Shown here piece by piece: positions 7,857 to 16,326 of a stretch of 64,000 nucleotides of DNA (position 1 is its first letter; each line of letters opens with the position of its first letter). The notes under the pieces are model-generated. The model saw only the letters and a list, made by a program, of their open reading frames with translations. It made no database searches and was not told where the DNA came from. The DNA comes from Streptomyces mirabilis (GTDB lineage Bacteria > Actinomycetota > Actinomycetes > Streptomycetales > Streptomycetaceae). The stretch spans positions 3,658,001 through 3,722,000 of the forward strand of contig NZ_JBCJKP010000001.1 of the NCBI RefSeq assembly GCF_039503195.1. The letters are read 5' to 3'. Made by a program: the position numbers and the translations under genes.

Positions 7857-10607
7857 CTAGCGGTGGTCGCTGCCCTTCGCCGTCGACGCCGCGCGGCCCG
7901 CCTCCAGGCGCGCCACCGGGATCCGGAAGGGGGAGCAGGACACGTAGTCCAGTCCCACCTCGTGGAAGAAGTGGACGGACTCGGGGTCGCCGCCGTGTTC
8001 GCCGCAGACGCCGAGCTTCAGGTCGGGGCGGGTGGCACGGCCGGCCTGCACGGCCGACTTCACCAGGGAACCCACACCGTCCTTGTCGATGGTCTCGAAG
8101 GGGGAGACACCGAAGATCCCCTTCTCCAGGTACGCGGTGAAGAAGCTCGCCTCCACGTCGTCCCGGGAGAAGCCCCAGACGGTCTGCGTGAGGTCGTTCG
8201 TACCGAAGGAGAAGAACTCGGCGGCCTCGGCGATCTGACCGGCGGTCAGGGCGGCCCGCGGGAGTTCGATCATCGTGCCGATGGCGAGCCTGAGGTTCGT
8301 GCCGGCGGCCGCCTGCACCTCCGCGATGACCTGGTCGGCCTCCTCGCGGACGATCTCCAGCTCCTGGACCGTACCGACGAGGGGGATCATGATCTCGGCC
8401 CGCGGGTCGCCCTTGGCGTTCTTGCGCTCGGCCGCCGCCTCCGCGATCGCCCGTACCTGCATGGTGAACAGGCCGGGGATGACCAGGCCGAGACGTACGC
8501 CGCGCAGGCCCAGCATCGGGTTCTGCTCGTGCAGGCGGTGCACGGCCTGGAGCAGGCGCAGGTCGTTCTCGTTGGCGTCGCCGCGCGACTCGGCCAGTGC
8601 CACCCGTACGGACAGTTCGGTCACGTCCGGCAGGAACTCGTGCAGCGGCGGGTCCAGGAGACGGATCGTCACCGGGAGGCCGTCCATCGCCTCGAAGAGT
8701 TCGACGAAGTCCCGCTTCTGGAGGGGCAGGAGCTCCTTGAGGGAGTCCTCGCGCTCCTCCTCCGTGTCGGCCAGGATCAGGCGCTCGACCAGTTCACGCC
8801 GGTCGCCGAGGAACATGTGCTCGGTGCGGCACAGACCGATGCCCTGCGCGCCGAAGCGGCGGGCACGGAGGGCGTCCTCCGCGTTGTCCGCGTTGGCGCG
8901 CACACGCAGGCGGCGGACCCGGTCCGCGTACGCCATGATCCGGTGGACGGCCGCGACGAGCTCGTCCGCGTCGTCGGCGCCCGCGTGCATCCGGCCCTCG
9001 AAGTACTCGACGACCGGGGAGGGCACGACCGGGACCTCGCCCAGGTAGACCTTGCCCGTCGAGCCGTCGATCGAGACGACGTCACCCTCCTCGACGACCA
9101 CTCCGCCCGGGGCCGTCATACGCCGCCGCTTGGTGTCGACCTCGAGCTCCTCGGCGCCGCACACGCACGTCTTGCCCATGCCGCGCGCCACGACGGCGGC
9201 GTGCGAGGTCTTGCCGCCACGCGAGGTCAGGATGCCCTCGGCCGCGATCATGCCGTCCAGGTCGTCGGGGTTGGTCTCCCGGCGGATCAGGATGACCTTC
9301 TCGCCCGAACGCGACCACTTGATCGCGGTGTACGAGTCGAAGACCGCCTTGCCGACCGCCGCGCCCGGCGACGCCGCGATGCCCCGGCCGATCTGGTCGA
9401 CCTTCGCCTGGTCGTCGAAGCGCGGGAACATCAGCTGCGCGAGCTGGGCGCCCGTCACTCGCTGGAGGGCCTCCGCCTCGTCGATCAGGCCCTGGTCCAC
9501 CAGCTGCGTGGCGATGCGGAAGGCCGCACCCGCCGTGCGCTTGCCGACGCGGGTCTGGAGCATCCACAGCTGGCCGCGCTCGATGGTGAACTCGATGTCG
9601 CAGAGATCCTTGTAGTGGTTCTCCAGGGTCTCCATGATCTGCATCAGCTGGTCGTACGACTTCTTGTCGATCGACTCCAGCTCCGCGAGCGGGACCGTGT
9701 TGCGGATGCCCGCGACCACGTCCTCGCCCTGGGCGTTCTGCAGGTAGTCGCCGTACACGCCCTGGTGGCCGGACGCGGGGTCGCGCGTGAACGCCACACC
9801 CGTGCCCGAGTCGGGGCCGAGGTTGCCGAAGACCATCGAACAGACGTTGACCGCGGTGCCGAGGTCGTGCGGGATGCGCTCCTGGCGGCGGTAGAGCTTG
9901 GCGCGGTCGGTGTTCCAGGAGTCGAAGACCGCGTGGATCGCGAGGTCCATCTGCTCGCGCGGGTCCTGCGGGAAGTCCCGGCCGGCCTCGGTCTTGACGA
10001 TCCTCTTGAACTTGGTGACCAGCTTCTTGAGGTCCGCGGCCTCCAGCTCCGTGTCGACCGTGACCTTCTTGGCCGTCTTCGCCGCGTCCAGCGCGTCCTC
10101 GAAGAGCTCGCCGTCGATGCCGAGGACCGTCTTGCCGAACATCTGGATGAGACGGCGGTACGAGTCCCACGCGAAGCGGTCGTCGCCGGCCTGCTTGGCG
10201 AGGCCCTGGACCGACTTGTCGGAGAGGCCGATGTTCAGCACGGTGTCCATCATGCCCGGCATGGAGAACTTCGCCCCGGAACGGACGGATACGAGGAGGG
10301 GGTCGTCGGCCTGGCCGAGCTTCTTGCCCATCGTCGCCTCGAGGGCCTCGAGGTGCGCGCTCACCTCGTCACGCAGTGCCGCCGGCTCCTCGCCACTGCC
10401 CAGGTAGGTCTTGCACGCCTCGGTGGTGATGGTGAAGCCCGGAGGGACGGGAAGGCCCAGGTTGGTCATCTCGGCGAGGTTCGCACCCTTGCCGCCGAGG
10501 AGGTCCTTGAGGTCCCTGTTGCCTTCGGTGAAGTCGTAAACGAACTTCGTACCCTCAACGCCGCTGTCGCCGCTCTCGGCTCCATGGGGATCTTTGTTTT
10601 CCGACAC
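7857..10607 (-). CDS. ppdK: Pyruvate, phosphate dikinase
   Basis: A 916-residue enzyme interconverting pyruvate, ATP and Pi with PEP, AMP and PPi, a cytoplasmic step between glycolysis and gluconeogenesis. The N-terminal ATP-grasp domain opens with GGKGANLAEM. The central swivelling domain carries the phospho-His motif GGKTSHAAVVARGMGK. The C-terminal PEP/pyruvate TIM barrel includes GLCRTEHMF, NPMLGLRGVRLG, FSFGTNDLTQ and GVCGEHGGDP. Length matches the bacterial family (about 870-920). The GTG at 10607 (VSENKDPHG) is chosen for its GAGGAG nine bases upstream; the ORF extends 50 residues further without support. Upstream lie a TATACT box and two copies of a palindrome. Confidence 0.97.
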   Translation of the reverse strand: MSENKDPHGAESGDSGVEGTKFVYDFTEGNRDLKDLLGGKGANLAEMTNLGLPVPPGFTITTEACKTYLGSGEEPAALRDEVSAHLEALEATMGKKLGQADDPLLVSVRSGAKFSMPGMMDTVLNIGLSDKSVQGLAKQAGDDRFAWDSYRRLIQMFGKTVLGIDGELFEDALDAAKTAKKVTVDTELEAADLKKLVTKFKRIVKTEAGRDFPQDPREQMDLAIHAVFDSWNTDRAKLYRRQERIPHDLGTAVNVCSMVFGNLGPDSGTGVAFTRDPASGHQGVYGDYLQNAQGEDVVAGIRNTVPLAELESIDKKSYDQLMQIMETLENHYKDLCDIEFTIERGQLWMLQTRVGKRTAGAAFRIATQLVDQGLIDEAEALQRVTGAQLAQLMFPRFDDQAKVDQIGRGIAASPGAAVGKAVFDSYTAIKWSRSGEKVILIRRETNPDDLDGMIAAEGILTSRGGKTSHAAVVARGMGKTCVCGAEELEVDTKRRRMTAPGGVVVEEGDVVSIDGSTGKVYLGEVPVVPSPVVEYFEGRMHAGADDADELVAAVHRIMAYADRVRRLRVRANADNAEDALRARRFGAQGIGLCRTEHMFLGDRRELVERLILADTEEEREDSLKELLPLQKRDFVELFEAMDGLPVTIRLLDPPLHEFLPDVTELSVRVALAESRGDANENDLRLLQAVHRLHEQNPMLGLRGVRLGLVIPGLFTMQVRAIAEAAAERKNAKGDPRAEIMIPLVGTVQELEIVREEADQVIAEVQAAAGTNLRLAIGTMIELPRAALTAGQIAEAAEFFSFGTNDLTQTVWGFSRDDVEASFFTAYLEKGIFGVSPFETIDKDGVGSLVKSAVQAGRATRPDLKLGVCGEHGGDPESVHFFHEVGLDYVSCSPFRIPVARLEAGRAASTAKGSDHR

Positions 10608-10803
10608 GAGTCTCGACTCCTCGACGTCGCGGTGGCTGCCCTGACGGCGAGGAACATACCCAGATCGAAGGCGCCTGGGTACGTCTACTTGCACGTCATG
10701 CGCCTGTAACCACCCGTCCGCCACTCGATTGAAAGTCAAGCCTTGGCAAGCGGTCACCGTCGGATGTTTTCACTTCTTGAACGAATCGACGCTCCCAGGG
10801 CGA

Positions 10804-10824
10804 AGTATACGCTCAGATGAGCGG
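10804..10824 (-). promoter_or_regulatory. ppdK -10 box with overlapping palindromic operator O1
   Basis: On the minus strand TATACT (10809-10804) is a good -10 hexamer. The palindrome CGCTCA-GA-TGAGCG (10810-10823, plus-strand reading) fills the adjoining -10/-35 spacer; the -35 itself is weak. A bound factor would block polymerase. The same motif recurs 100 bp upstream (O2). Confidence 0.5.
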
Positions 10825-10859
10825 TCACTGACACGTCTGAGTTTAATCGATGAACGATC

Positions 10860-10886
10860 AAGGGGTGGCACTGAGTGCCACCCCTT
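10860..10886 (-). terminator. Hairpin between the ROK gene and ppdK
   Basis: AAGGGGTGGCACT / AGTGCCACCCCTT is a 13-base near-perfect inverted repeat with a one-base centre. It sits in the 465-bp gap 10608-11072, downstream of the ROK gene and upstream of the ppdK promoter, so it probably ends ROK transcription. Apart from this hairpin and the O1/O2 sites I see nothing else in this gap. Confidence 0.6.
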
Positions 10887-10909
10887 AGGGAAGTGCAGTC
10901 GCCCAAGAT

Positions 10910-10925
10910 CCGCTCATCTGAGCGG
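10910..10925. promoter_or_regulatory. Palindromic operator O2 upstream of ppdK
   Basis: CCGCTCATCTGAGCGG has the same arms as O1 (CGCTCA-NN-TGAGCGGT). The two sites are centred about 100 bp apart, on the ppdK-proximal and ROK-proximal sides of the terminator hairpin. The pair looks like a regulator-binding arrangement able to loop. The regulator is unknown. Confidence 0.45.
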
Positions 10926-11072
10926 TACCCCTATCAAGGGTGGCGAGAATCACGCAGTAAAGACGGCCCGAATGTCATCATGCGGACCACGATGTGGACG
11001 CGTCGCGGACGCGACACACGGACGTCACATGCCCCGCCGAACGTCCCGCCACCCATGTGCGTCACACGGGCC

Positions 11073-12364
11073 TCACACACCCAGCGCCGTCAGCCGTTCC
11101 TCCACCCGCTCCGGCGCGTACAGGTACTCCACGACCAGCGCACCGGCCCCCACCAGCCCCGCCCGCTCCCCGAGCCGCGAGGTCACCACGTCCAGATGAG
11201 CGGTCGAACGCGGCAGTGCCCGCTGGTACAGCAACTCGCGCACACCCGTGAGGAACGGGGTTCCGGCCAGATCCCCGGCGATCATCAGCACGCCGGGATT
11301 CAGCAGGGTCACCACGGTCGCGAGTACGTCCCCGACCTGACGCCCCGCCTCCCGCGCGAGCGCCATCGCCTCCGGGTGCCCGGCCGTCAGCAGGTCGCGC
11401 ACATCCGATCCGGAGGCGGCAGGGACGCCGGACTCGGCGAGTCTGCGCGCCACCGCGCCACCACTCGCGACAGCGGCCAGACAGCCGTACGAACCGCACC
11501 GGCACAGCGCGTCCGCGCCCACCCGGATGTGCCCGATGTCCCCGGCACCCCCGTCGACGCCCCGGTAGATGGAGCCGCCGACGACCATCCCCGCGCCGAT
11601 ACCGGTGGAGACCTTGACCAGGGCGAACGCCGAGCAGTCCGGATATCCGGTGCGCTGTTCCCCGTACGCCATGAGGTTGGCGTCGTTGTCGACGAGTACG
11701 GGGATGCGGGCGCCGCTCCTGATGACCCCGGCGCCCGTGGTGCCGCCGGCACCACCGGCGCTCTCGATGCCGGCGTGCTCGGCGAAGGCACGTCCCAGAC
11801 GCCCGCGTATGTCGTAGCCGTCCCAGCCGGGCATGATCGGCGGTTGCACCACCTTGCCGGTGTCGGTGTCGACCGGGCCCGGCACCGCGATCCCGATCCC
11901 GCACACCGCGTCCGCGCGCTGCCCGGCCTTCTCCAGCAGCTCGGCGAACCAGCGGCCGAGTTCGCCCAGTACGGCGTCCGGGCCGTCCTCGATGCGCAGG
12001 CTTCCGTGGTGCTCGGCCTGGATCTCGCCGCTCAGCGAGACGACGGCGGCCCGGCCGTGCCGGGTGTCGAGGTCGGCGGCCAGGACGACGGCGTGTTCGT
12101 CGTCGAACTCGAGGGTGATCGAGGGCCGGCCGCCCTGGGGGAGTCCACCGGGCCGCCCGCGCCCTCGCGCAGCCAGCCCGCGCGGAAGAGCCGGTCGAGG
12201 CGCTGGCCGACCGTGGCCCGCGACAGACCGGTGGCCTGCTGCAGCGCGCCGCGCGTCGTGGCACGCCCGCTGCGCACCAGTTCGAGCAGTTCCCCGGCGC
12301 TTGCCTGATGCCCGGCCCTCATGGCCTTCGCCGCCCTTCCCGCCGTCCCCGCCATACCTGTCAT
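11073..12364 (-). pseudogene. ROK-family transcriptional regulator, frameshifted between HTH and sugar-binding domain
   Basis: The first frame encodes a winged HTH (ELLELVRSGRATTRGALQQ, TGLSRATVGQRLDRLFRAGW). The second encodes a ROK domain with ITLEFDDEHAVVLAADLD, GIGIAVPGPVDTD, LVDNDANLMAYGE, STGIGAGMVVGG and the Cys motif CRCGSYGC. They join if one base is added in the run at 12137-12141 (DSPQGGRPSITLEFD); as written the HTH frame stops at 12032. Restored, it would be a ROK repressor of normal length (about 430 residues), which usually senses a sugar or sugar phosphate. It is divergent from two glycoside hydrolase genes it may control. The missing base is either a real mutation or a homopolymer sequencing error. 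Confidence 0.8.
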
Positions 12365-12370
12365 GCCCAA

Positions 12371-12483
12371 CCCCTTGCGTTCACCAACTCTGCATTACAT
12401 ATTGAGTTTTGCGTGTTAAATAGACGTAACCCTACGGTAGCTAGTGCCGAACCGATCGGCCGGACGTCTTCGGGGAGACCTGA
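12371..12483. promoter_or_regulatory. AT-rich divergent promoter region, ROK gene / glycoside hydrolase
   Basis: This short gap has the only markedly AT-rich tract nearby (TTACATATTGAGTTTTGCG then TGTTAAATAG, about 12392-12423). It is probably the operator/promoter zone for both divergent genes. A CGATCGG core also occurs near 12453. No clean palindrome could be assigned. Confidence 0.4.
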
Positions 12484-14364
12484 GTGGACAGCACAACCCA
12501 ACTCACCATCCACCGCACGGGGACCACCACCCCCGCGCGCACCTCGGGTTCCCCCGCTCCGCCCGGTTCGCACGAGATCACCCACTCCGGCGCGTACGTA
12601 TACGATCCCGACCGGCTCGCCGGGTCGCTGCACCTCAGGGCCGCCCGGGTACTCGAAGGCAACTGGACGGGAACGTCCACGGTTCCCTCGCACGGGCTGT
12701 ATCCGCACCAGTGGTCCTGGGACTCCGCTTTCATCGCGATCGGCCTGCGCCACCTGTCCCCCTTGAGGGCACAGACGGAACTGGAGACGCTGCTCGGCGC
12801 CCAGTGGGGTGACGGCCGGATCCCGCACATCGTGTTCAACCCCTCCGTCCCGCTCGACGCCTACTTCCCGAGCCCCGACTTCTGGCGCTCCTCGACCGCG
12901 GGGCGCGCTGCGGGCGCCCCGCGCACCGTACAGACGTCGGGCATCGTGCAGCCACCGGTGCACGCGCTCGCCGCCTGGCTGGTGCACCAGGCCGACCCGG
13001 GCCTGTCCCGGTCGCGTTCCTTCCTCTCCCGGATGTATCCCCGGCTGGCCGCCTGGCACCGCTATCTGCTGCACCGGCGGGACCTGGGCGGCGGCGGGCT
13101 CGCCTCCGTGGTGCACCCGTGGGAGCAGGGCATGGACAACAGCCCGTGCTGGGACGCCCCGCTCAGCCGTGTCACCCCGGCCGCGCCGCGCTCCTTCCGC
13201 CGCGCCGACCTCGACCACGGGTCCGCGGAGGACCGGCCGACGGACCTCGACTACGGCCGGTACGTGCGACTCGCGACGGACTACCGGGACGGCGGGTACG
13301 CCGACGGCGCCGGCGAGTTCGCCGTCGAGGACCCGGCGTTCAACGCGCTGCTGATCGCCTCCGAGCACGCGCTCGCCGCGATCGCGCGGGAGCTGGGCGC
13401 GGCGGGGACGGCGCGGCACGCCCGCGCGGAACGGTTGACGGCGGCGCTGGTGGAACGCCTGTGGGACCCGGCGGAGGGGATGTTCTTCTGCCGGGATGTG
13501 TATGGCGGGGAGGGGCGCGGTGGGGAGTCGTACGGCGGGGATGCGTGCGACGAGGGCGAGAGCGGTGCTCTCAGTTCGGGGCGGCGCTCTCCTGAGAGCG
13601 GTGCTCACGCCTCGGAGCGGCGCTCTTCCGAGAGCGGTGCTCACGGGTCGGAGCGGGACTCTCGGGCTCTCACACCGGAGCAGCACTCCGCCGAGAGCAG
13701 TGCTCACGCTTCGGAGCGGCGCTCCCGCCAGAGCGGCGCTCTCGCTTCGGAGCAGCGCTCTCGCGCCGGGGCGCTCATCCCCGAGCGCAGCGTGGCCGGG
13801 CTGCTCCCGCTCATCCTCCCCGCGCTCCCCCGCGACATCGCCGCCACCCTGGTCCGCACGGTCGGCGGCCCGCACTTCGGGGTCGGCGGGGTCGCCCGGC
13901 TGGCGCCGAGCTACGACCTGACCGGGCACGCCTTCGACCCGCACCGCTACTGGCGCGGCCCCGCGTGGTTCAACACGAACTGGCTGCTGGAGCGCGGGCT
14001 GCGACTGCACGGGGAGCACGGGCGCGCGGAGGAGTTGCGGGCGGCGCTGCTGGAGACGGCGGACACGTCCGGGTTCGCGGAGTACGTGGATCCGTACACC
14101 GGCGAGGCCTGCGGCGCGCTCGGCTTCAGCTGGACGGCCGCACTGACCCTGGACCTGCTGCACGAGCCCGCGCGAGCCGACCAAGCCGATCGGGCGGATC
14201 GGGCGGATCGGGCGGATCAGTCGACGCACGTCGTGTCCCATCCGGGGCACCGCGCGTTCGACAAGGCACAGGGCACGCCGCCACACGCATCGCGCGCATC
14301 ACACACGCCACACACACCACACAGTTCATTCGAGACGGGCGCCAAGGGAGGGGACCGGGGATGA
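12484..14364 (+). CDS. GH63/MGH1-like glycoside hydrolase with a tandem-repeat insert
   Basis: A 626-residue (alpha/alpha)6-barrel glycosidase, probably cytoplasmic since no signal peptide is seen. Family-like segments are YPHQWSWDSAFIAIGLRHL, GRIPHIVFNP, VHPWEQGMDNSPCWD and, near the end, YWRGPAWFNTNWLLERGL. These match the mannosylglycerate-hydrolase/GH63-type barrel, which acts on alpha-linked sugars. Between about residues 358 and 428 lies an imperfect 12-residue repeat (ESGAHASERRSS and variants), and the C-terminal 60 residues are low complexity (RADQADRADRAD, then His/Thr/Pro-rich). Both look like late insertions in loops. GTG 12484 has GGGGAG upstream. The stop overlaps the next ATG (ATGA), so the pair is co-translated. 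Confidence 0.82.
   Translation: MDSTTQLTIHRTGTTTPARTSGSPAPPGSHEITHSGAYVYDPDRLAGSLHLRAARVLEGNWTGTSTVPSHGLYPHQWSWDSAFIAIGLRHLSPLRAQTELETLLGAQWGDGRIPHIVFNPSVPLDAYFPSPDFWRSSTAGRAAGAPRTVQTSGIVQPPVHALAAWLVHQADPGLSRSRSFLSRMYPRLAAWHRYLLHRRDLGGGGLASVVHPWEQGMDNSPCWDAPLSRVTPAAPRSFRRADLDHGSAEDRPTDLDYGRYVRLATDYRDGGYADGAGEFAVEDPAFNALLIASEHALAAIARELGAAGTARHARAERLTAALVERLWDPAEGMFFCRDVYGGEGRGGESYGGDACDEGESGALSSGRRSPESGAHASERRSSESGAHGSERDSRALTPEQHSAESSAHASERRSRQSGALASEQRSRAGALIPERSVAGLLPLILPALPRDIAATLVRTVGGPHFGVGGVARLAPSYDLTGHAFDPHRYWRGPAWFNTNWLLERGLRLHGEHGRAEELRAALLETADTSGFAEYVDPYTGEACGALGFSWTAALTLDLLHEPARADQADRADRADRADQSTHVVSHPGHRAFDKAQGTPPHASRASHTPHTPHSSFETGAKGGDRG
13558..13764 (+). repeat. 36-bp minisatellite inside the glycoside hydrolase gene
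   Basis: Units begin at 13558, 13594, 13630, 13666 (short, 27 bp), 13693 and 13729, each a variant of GAGAGCGGTGCTCACGC followed by TCGGAGCGGCGCTC. The array keeps frame (12 residues per unit, the short unit losing 3 residues). It lies within the catalytic protein between EGMFFCRDVYGG and the next conserved block SVAGLLPLILPAL. Confidence 0.9.
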
Positions 14365-16298
14365 CGGACCGGCATCATCTGCTCGTGCACGGTGGGACGT
14401 TCGCCGCCGTGGGCGACGGCGGGGACATCAGCGGGGTGCGCAGCGGCAGCTCCCCGGACGGGTTATTCGTACGGGACGCCCGGCACCTCAGCCGCTGGCA
14501 GCTGACCGTCGACGGCGCGGTGCCCGAGGCGCTGACGCCGGTCGCGGACGGCGACACGGCACGCTGTGTACTCGTCCCGCGCGGCGGGCGCAACGAACCG
14601 CCCGCGTACACGCTCTTCCGTGAGCAGGCCGTCACCGACGGCGCGTTCGTGGAGGCGCTGCGCGTCACCAGCAACCGCCCGTCGCCCACGACCGTGCGCA
14701 TCGCGCTCACCGTGGACGCCGACTTCACGGACCAGTTCGAGCTGCGCTCCGACTACCGTACGTACGCCAAGATCGGCGCCGTACGAGGGCGTCAGGTCCT
14801 CGATGACGGGGTGGAGTTCAGCTACCAGCGCGGGGAGTGGCGGTCCTGCACGACGATCACTTCCGAGCCCCCGCCGGACGGGGTCGAGGAGACCGGCACC
14901 GGCGCCCGTCGCCTCGTATGGACCCTGGACCTCGAACCCCACGCCTCGGCGGAGCTTGCGCTGCGCGTGGCGGCCCGCCCGCACGGGGCGCTGAAGGATC
15001 CGGAGGTGCCCGCCTCACCCTCCGCGGCGAATGAACGACTCCTGGCGCTGGAAGGCGAGTTCGCGGACGGCGTGCCCTTCCCGACCGGCTGGCCGGAGCT
15101 GGCCGCGGCCTGTGCGCGCGGGCTGTCCGACCTCGCGGTGCTCCAGGTCCCGGCGACGGGCCCGGACGGCGAGGAGCTGCGGGTGCCGGCGGCCGGAGTG
15201 CCGTGGTTCCTCACGCTCCTGGGCCGCGACGCCCTGCTGACCTCCCTGTTCGCGCTCCCCTACCGCCCCGAGCTCGCCGCCGCCACGCTGCCCGCGCTCG
15301 CCGCGACGCAGGCGGTCGAGGTGGGATCGGGTGCGGTGGCCCAGCCCGGCAAGATCGTGCACGAGGTGCGCCACGGTGAGCTGGCGCACTTCGGGCAGGT
15401 GCCGTACGGGCGGTACTACGGATCGGTGGACGCGACGCCACTGTTCCTGGTGCTGCTCGGCGCGTACACAGAGCAGACGGGTGACCCGGCCCTGGCCCGG
15501 CGGCTGGAGGCCAACGCCCGGGCGGCGATCGGCTGGATGCTGGACCACGGCGGTCTGACCTCCGTCGGCTATCTCGTCTACCGCGCGGACGGCGGCGGCC
15601 TCGCCAACCAGAACTGGAAGGACTCCCCCGGCGCGATCTGCTCCGCCGACGGGAGCCGCCCCAGTGGGCCGGTGATGGCCGCGGGCGCGCAGGGATACGC
15701 GTACGACGCGCTGCGCCGCACCGCCCACCTGTCCCGTACGGTCTGGGGCGACGAGGTCTACGCCGCCCTGCTCGAACAGGCGGCTGCGGACCTCCGTGAC
15801 CGTTTCCAGCGGGACTTCTGGATGAGTGAACACGCCTTCCCGGCGCTGGCGTTGGACGGTGACGGCCGTCAGGTCGACGCCCTCGCCTCGGACGCCGGGC
15901 ACCTGCTGTGGTCGGGGCTGCTCGACAAGGAGTACGGCGAACTGGTCGGCCACCGCCTGCTGGAGCCGGACTTCTTCTCCGGCTGGGGTGTGCGCACCCT
16001 GGCCGCCGGGCAGCCGGCGTACCACCCGTTGTCGTACCACCGCGGTTCGGTCTGGCCGCACGACAACGCCCTGATCACGCTGGGACTGGCCCGCTACGGC
16101 CTGCACGACGAGGCCCGTTCGGTCGCCCACGCGCTCGTCGACGCCGCCACGGTCGCCGGCCACCGTCTGCCGGAGGTCCTCGCCGGGTACGGCCGCGAGA
16201 CACACGGGGAGCCGGTGCCCTATCCGCATGCGTGCGTACGGGAGTCCCGTTCGGCGGCGGCGCCGTTGGCGTTGCTCACGGCGGTCGGGGGCGCTTGA
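14361..16298 (+). CDS. Glycogen debranching enzyme-like amylo-alpha-1,6-glucosidase
   Basis: 645 residues. The N-terminal beta-rich domain begins HHLLVHGGTFAAVGDGGDI and includes GLFVRDARHLSRW, typical of the bacterial GDE N-terminal domain. The C-terminal (alpha/alpha)6 barrel has PWFLTLLGRDALLTS, LVYRADGGGLANQNWKDS and FSGWGVRTLAAGQPAYHPLS followed by YHRGSVWPHDNALI, which carry the expected acidic and Trp residues. The family hydrolyses alpha-glucan branch points or related substrates in the cytoplasm. It starts at the ATG overlapping the stop of the upstream glycosidase. With the divergent ROK regulator this forms a sugar-polymer catabolic unit. The exact substrate is not evident. Confidence 0.87.
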   Translation: MTDRHHLLVHGGTFAAVGDGGDISGVRSGSSPDGLFVRDARHLSRWQLTVDGAVPEALTPVADGDTARCVLVPRGGRNEPPAYTLFREQAVTDGAFVEALRVTSNRPSPTTVRIALTVDADFTDQFELRSDYRTYAKIGAVRGRQVLDDGVEFSYQRGEWRSCTTITSEPPPDGVEETGTGARRLVWTLDLEPHASAELALRVAARPHGALKDPEVPASPSAANERLLALEGEFADGVPFPTGWPELAAACARGLSDLAVLQVPATGPDGEELRVPAAGVPWFLTLLGRDALLTSLFALPYRPELAAATLPALAATQAVEVGSGAVAQPGKIVHEVRHGELAHFGQVPYGRYYGSVDATPLFLVLLGAYTEQTGDPALARRLEANARAAIGWMLDHGGLTSVGYLVYRADGGGLANQNWKDSPGAICSADGSRPSGPVMAAGAQGYAYDALRRTAHLSRTVWGDEVYAALLEQAAADLRDRFQRDFWMSEHAFPALALDGDGRQVDALASDAGHLLWSGLLDKEYGELVGHRLLEPDFFSGWGVRTLAAGQPAYHPLSYHRGSVWPHDNALITLGLARYGLHDEARSVAHALVDAATVAGHRLPEVLAGYGRETHGEPVPYPHACVRESRSAAAPLALLTAVGGA

Positions 16299-16326
16299 GG
16301 GAGCCCCCGGCCCCCCGGCAGGAGAG

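Noticed and set aside
7863..10709. 948-codon open frame on the plus strand opposite ppdK
   Set aside because: It is an antisense shadow of the high-GC ppdK codons; composition is His/Arg/Val-rich and no domain is recognisable.
12361..14286. 641-codon minus-strand frame over the glycosidase gene
   Set aside because: Arg/Pro/Gly-rich antisense frame with repeats that merely mirror the minisatellite.
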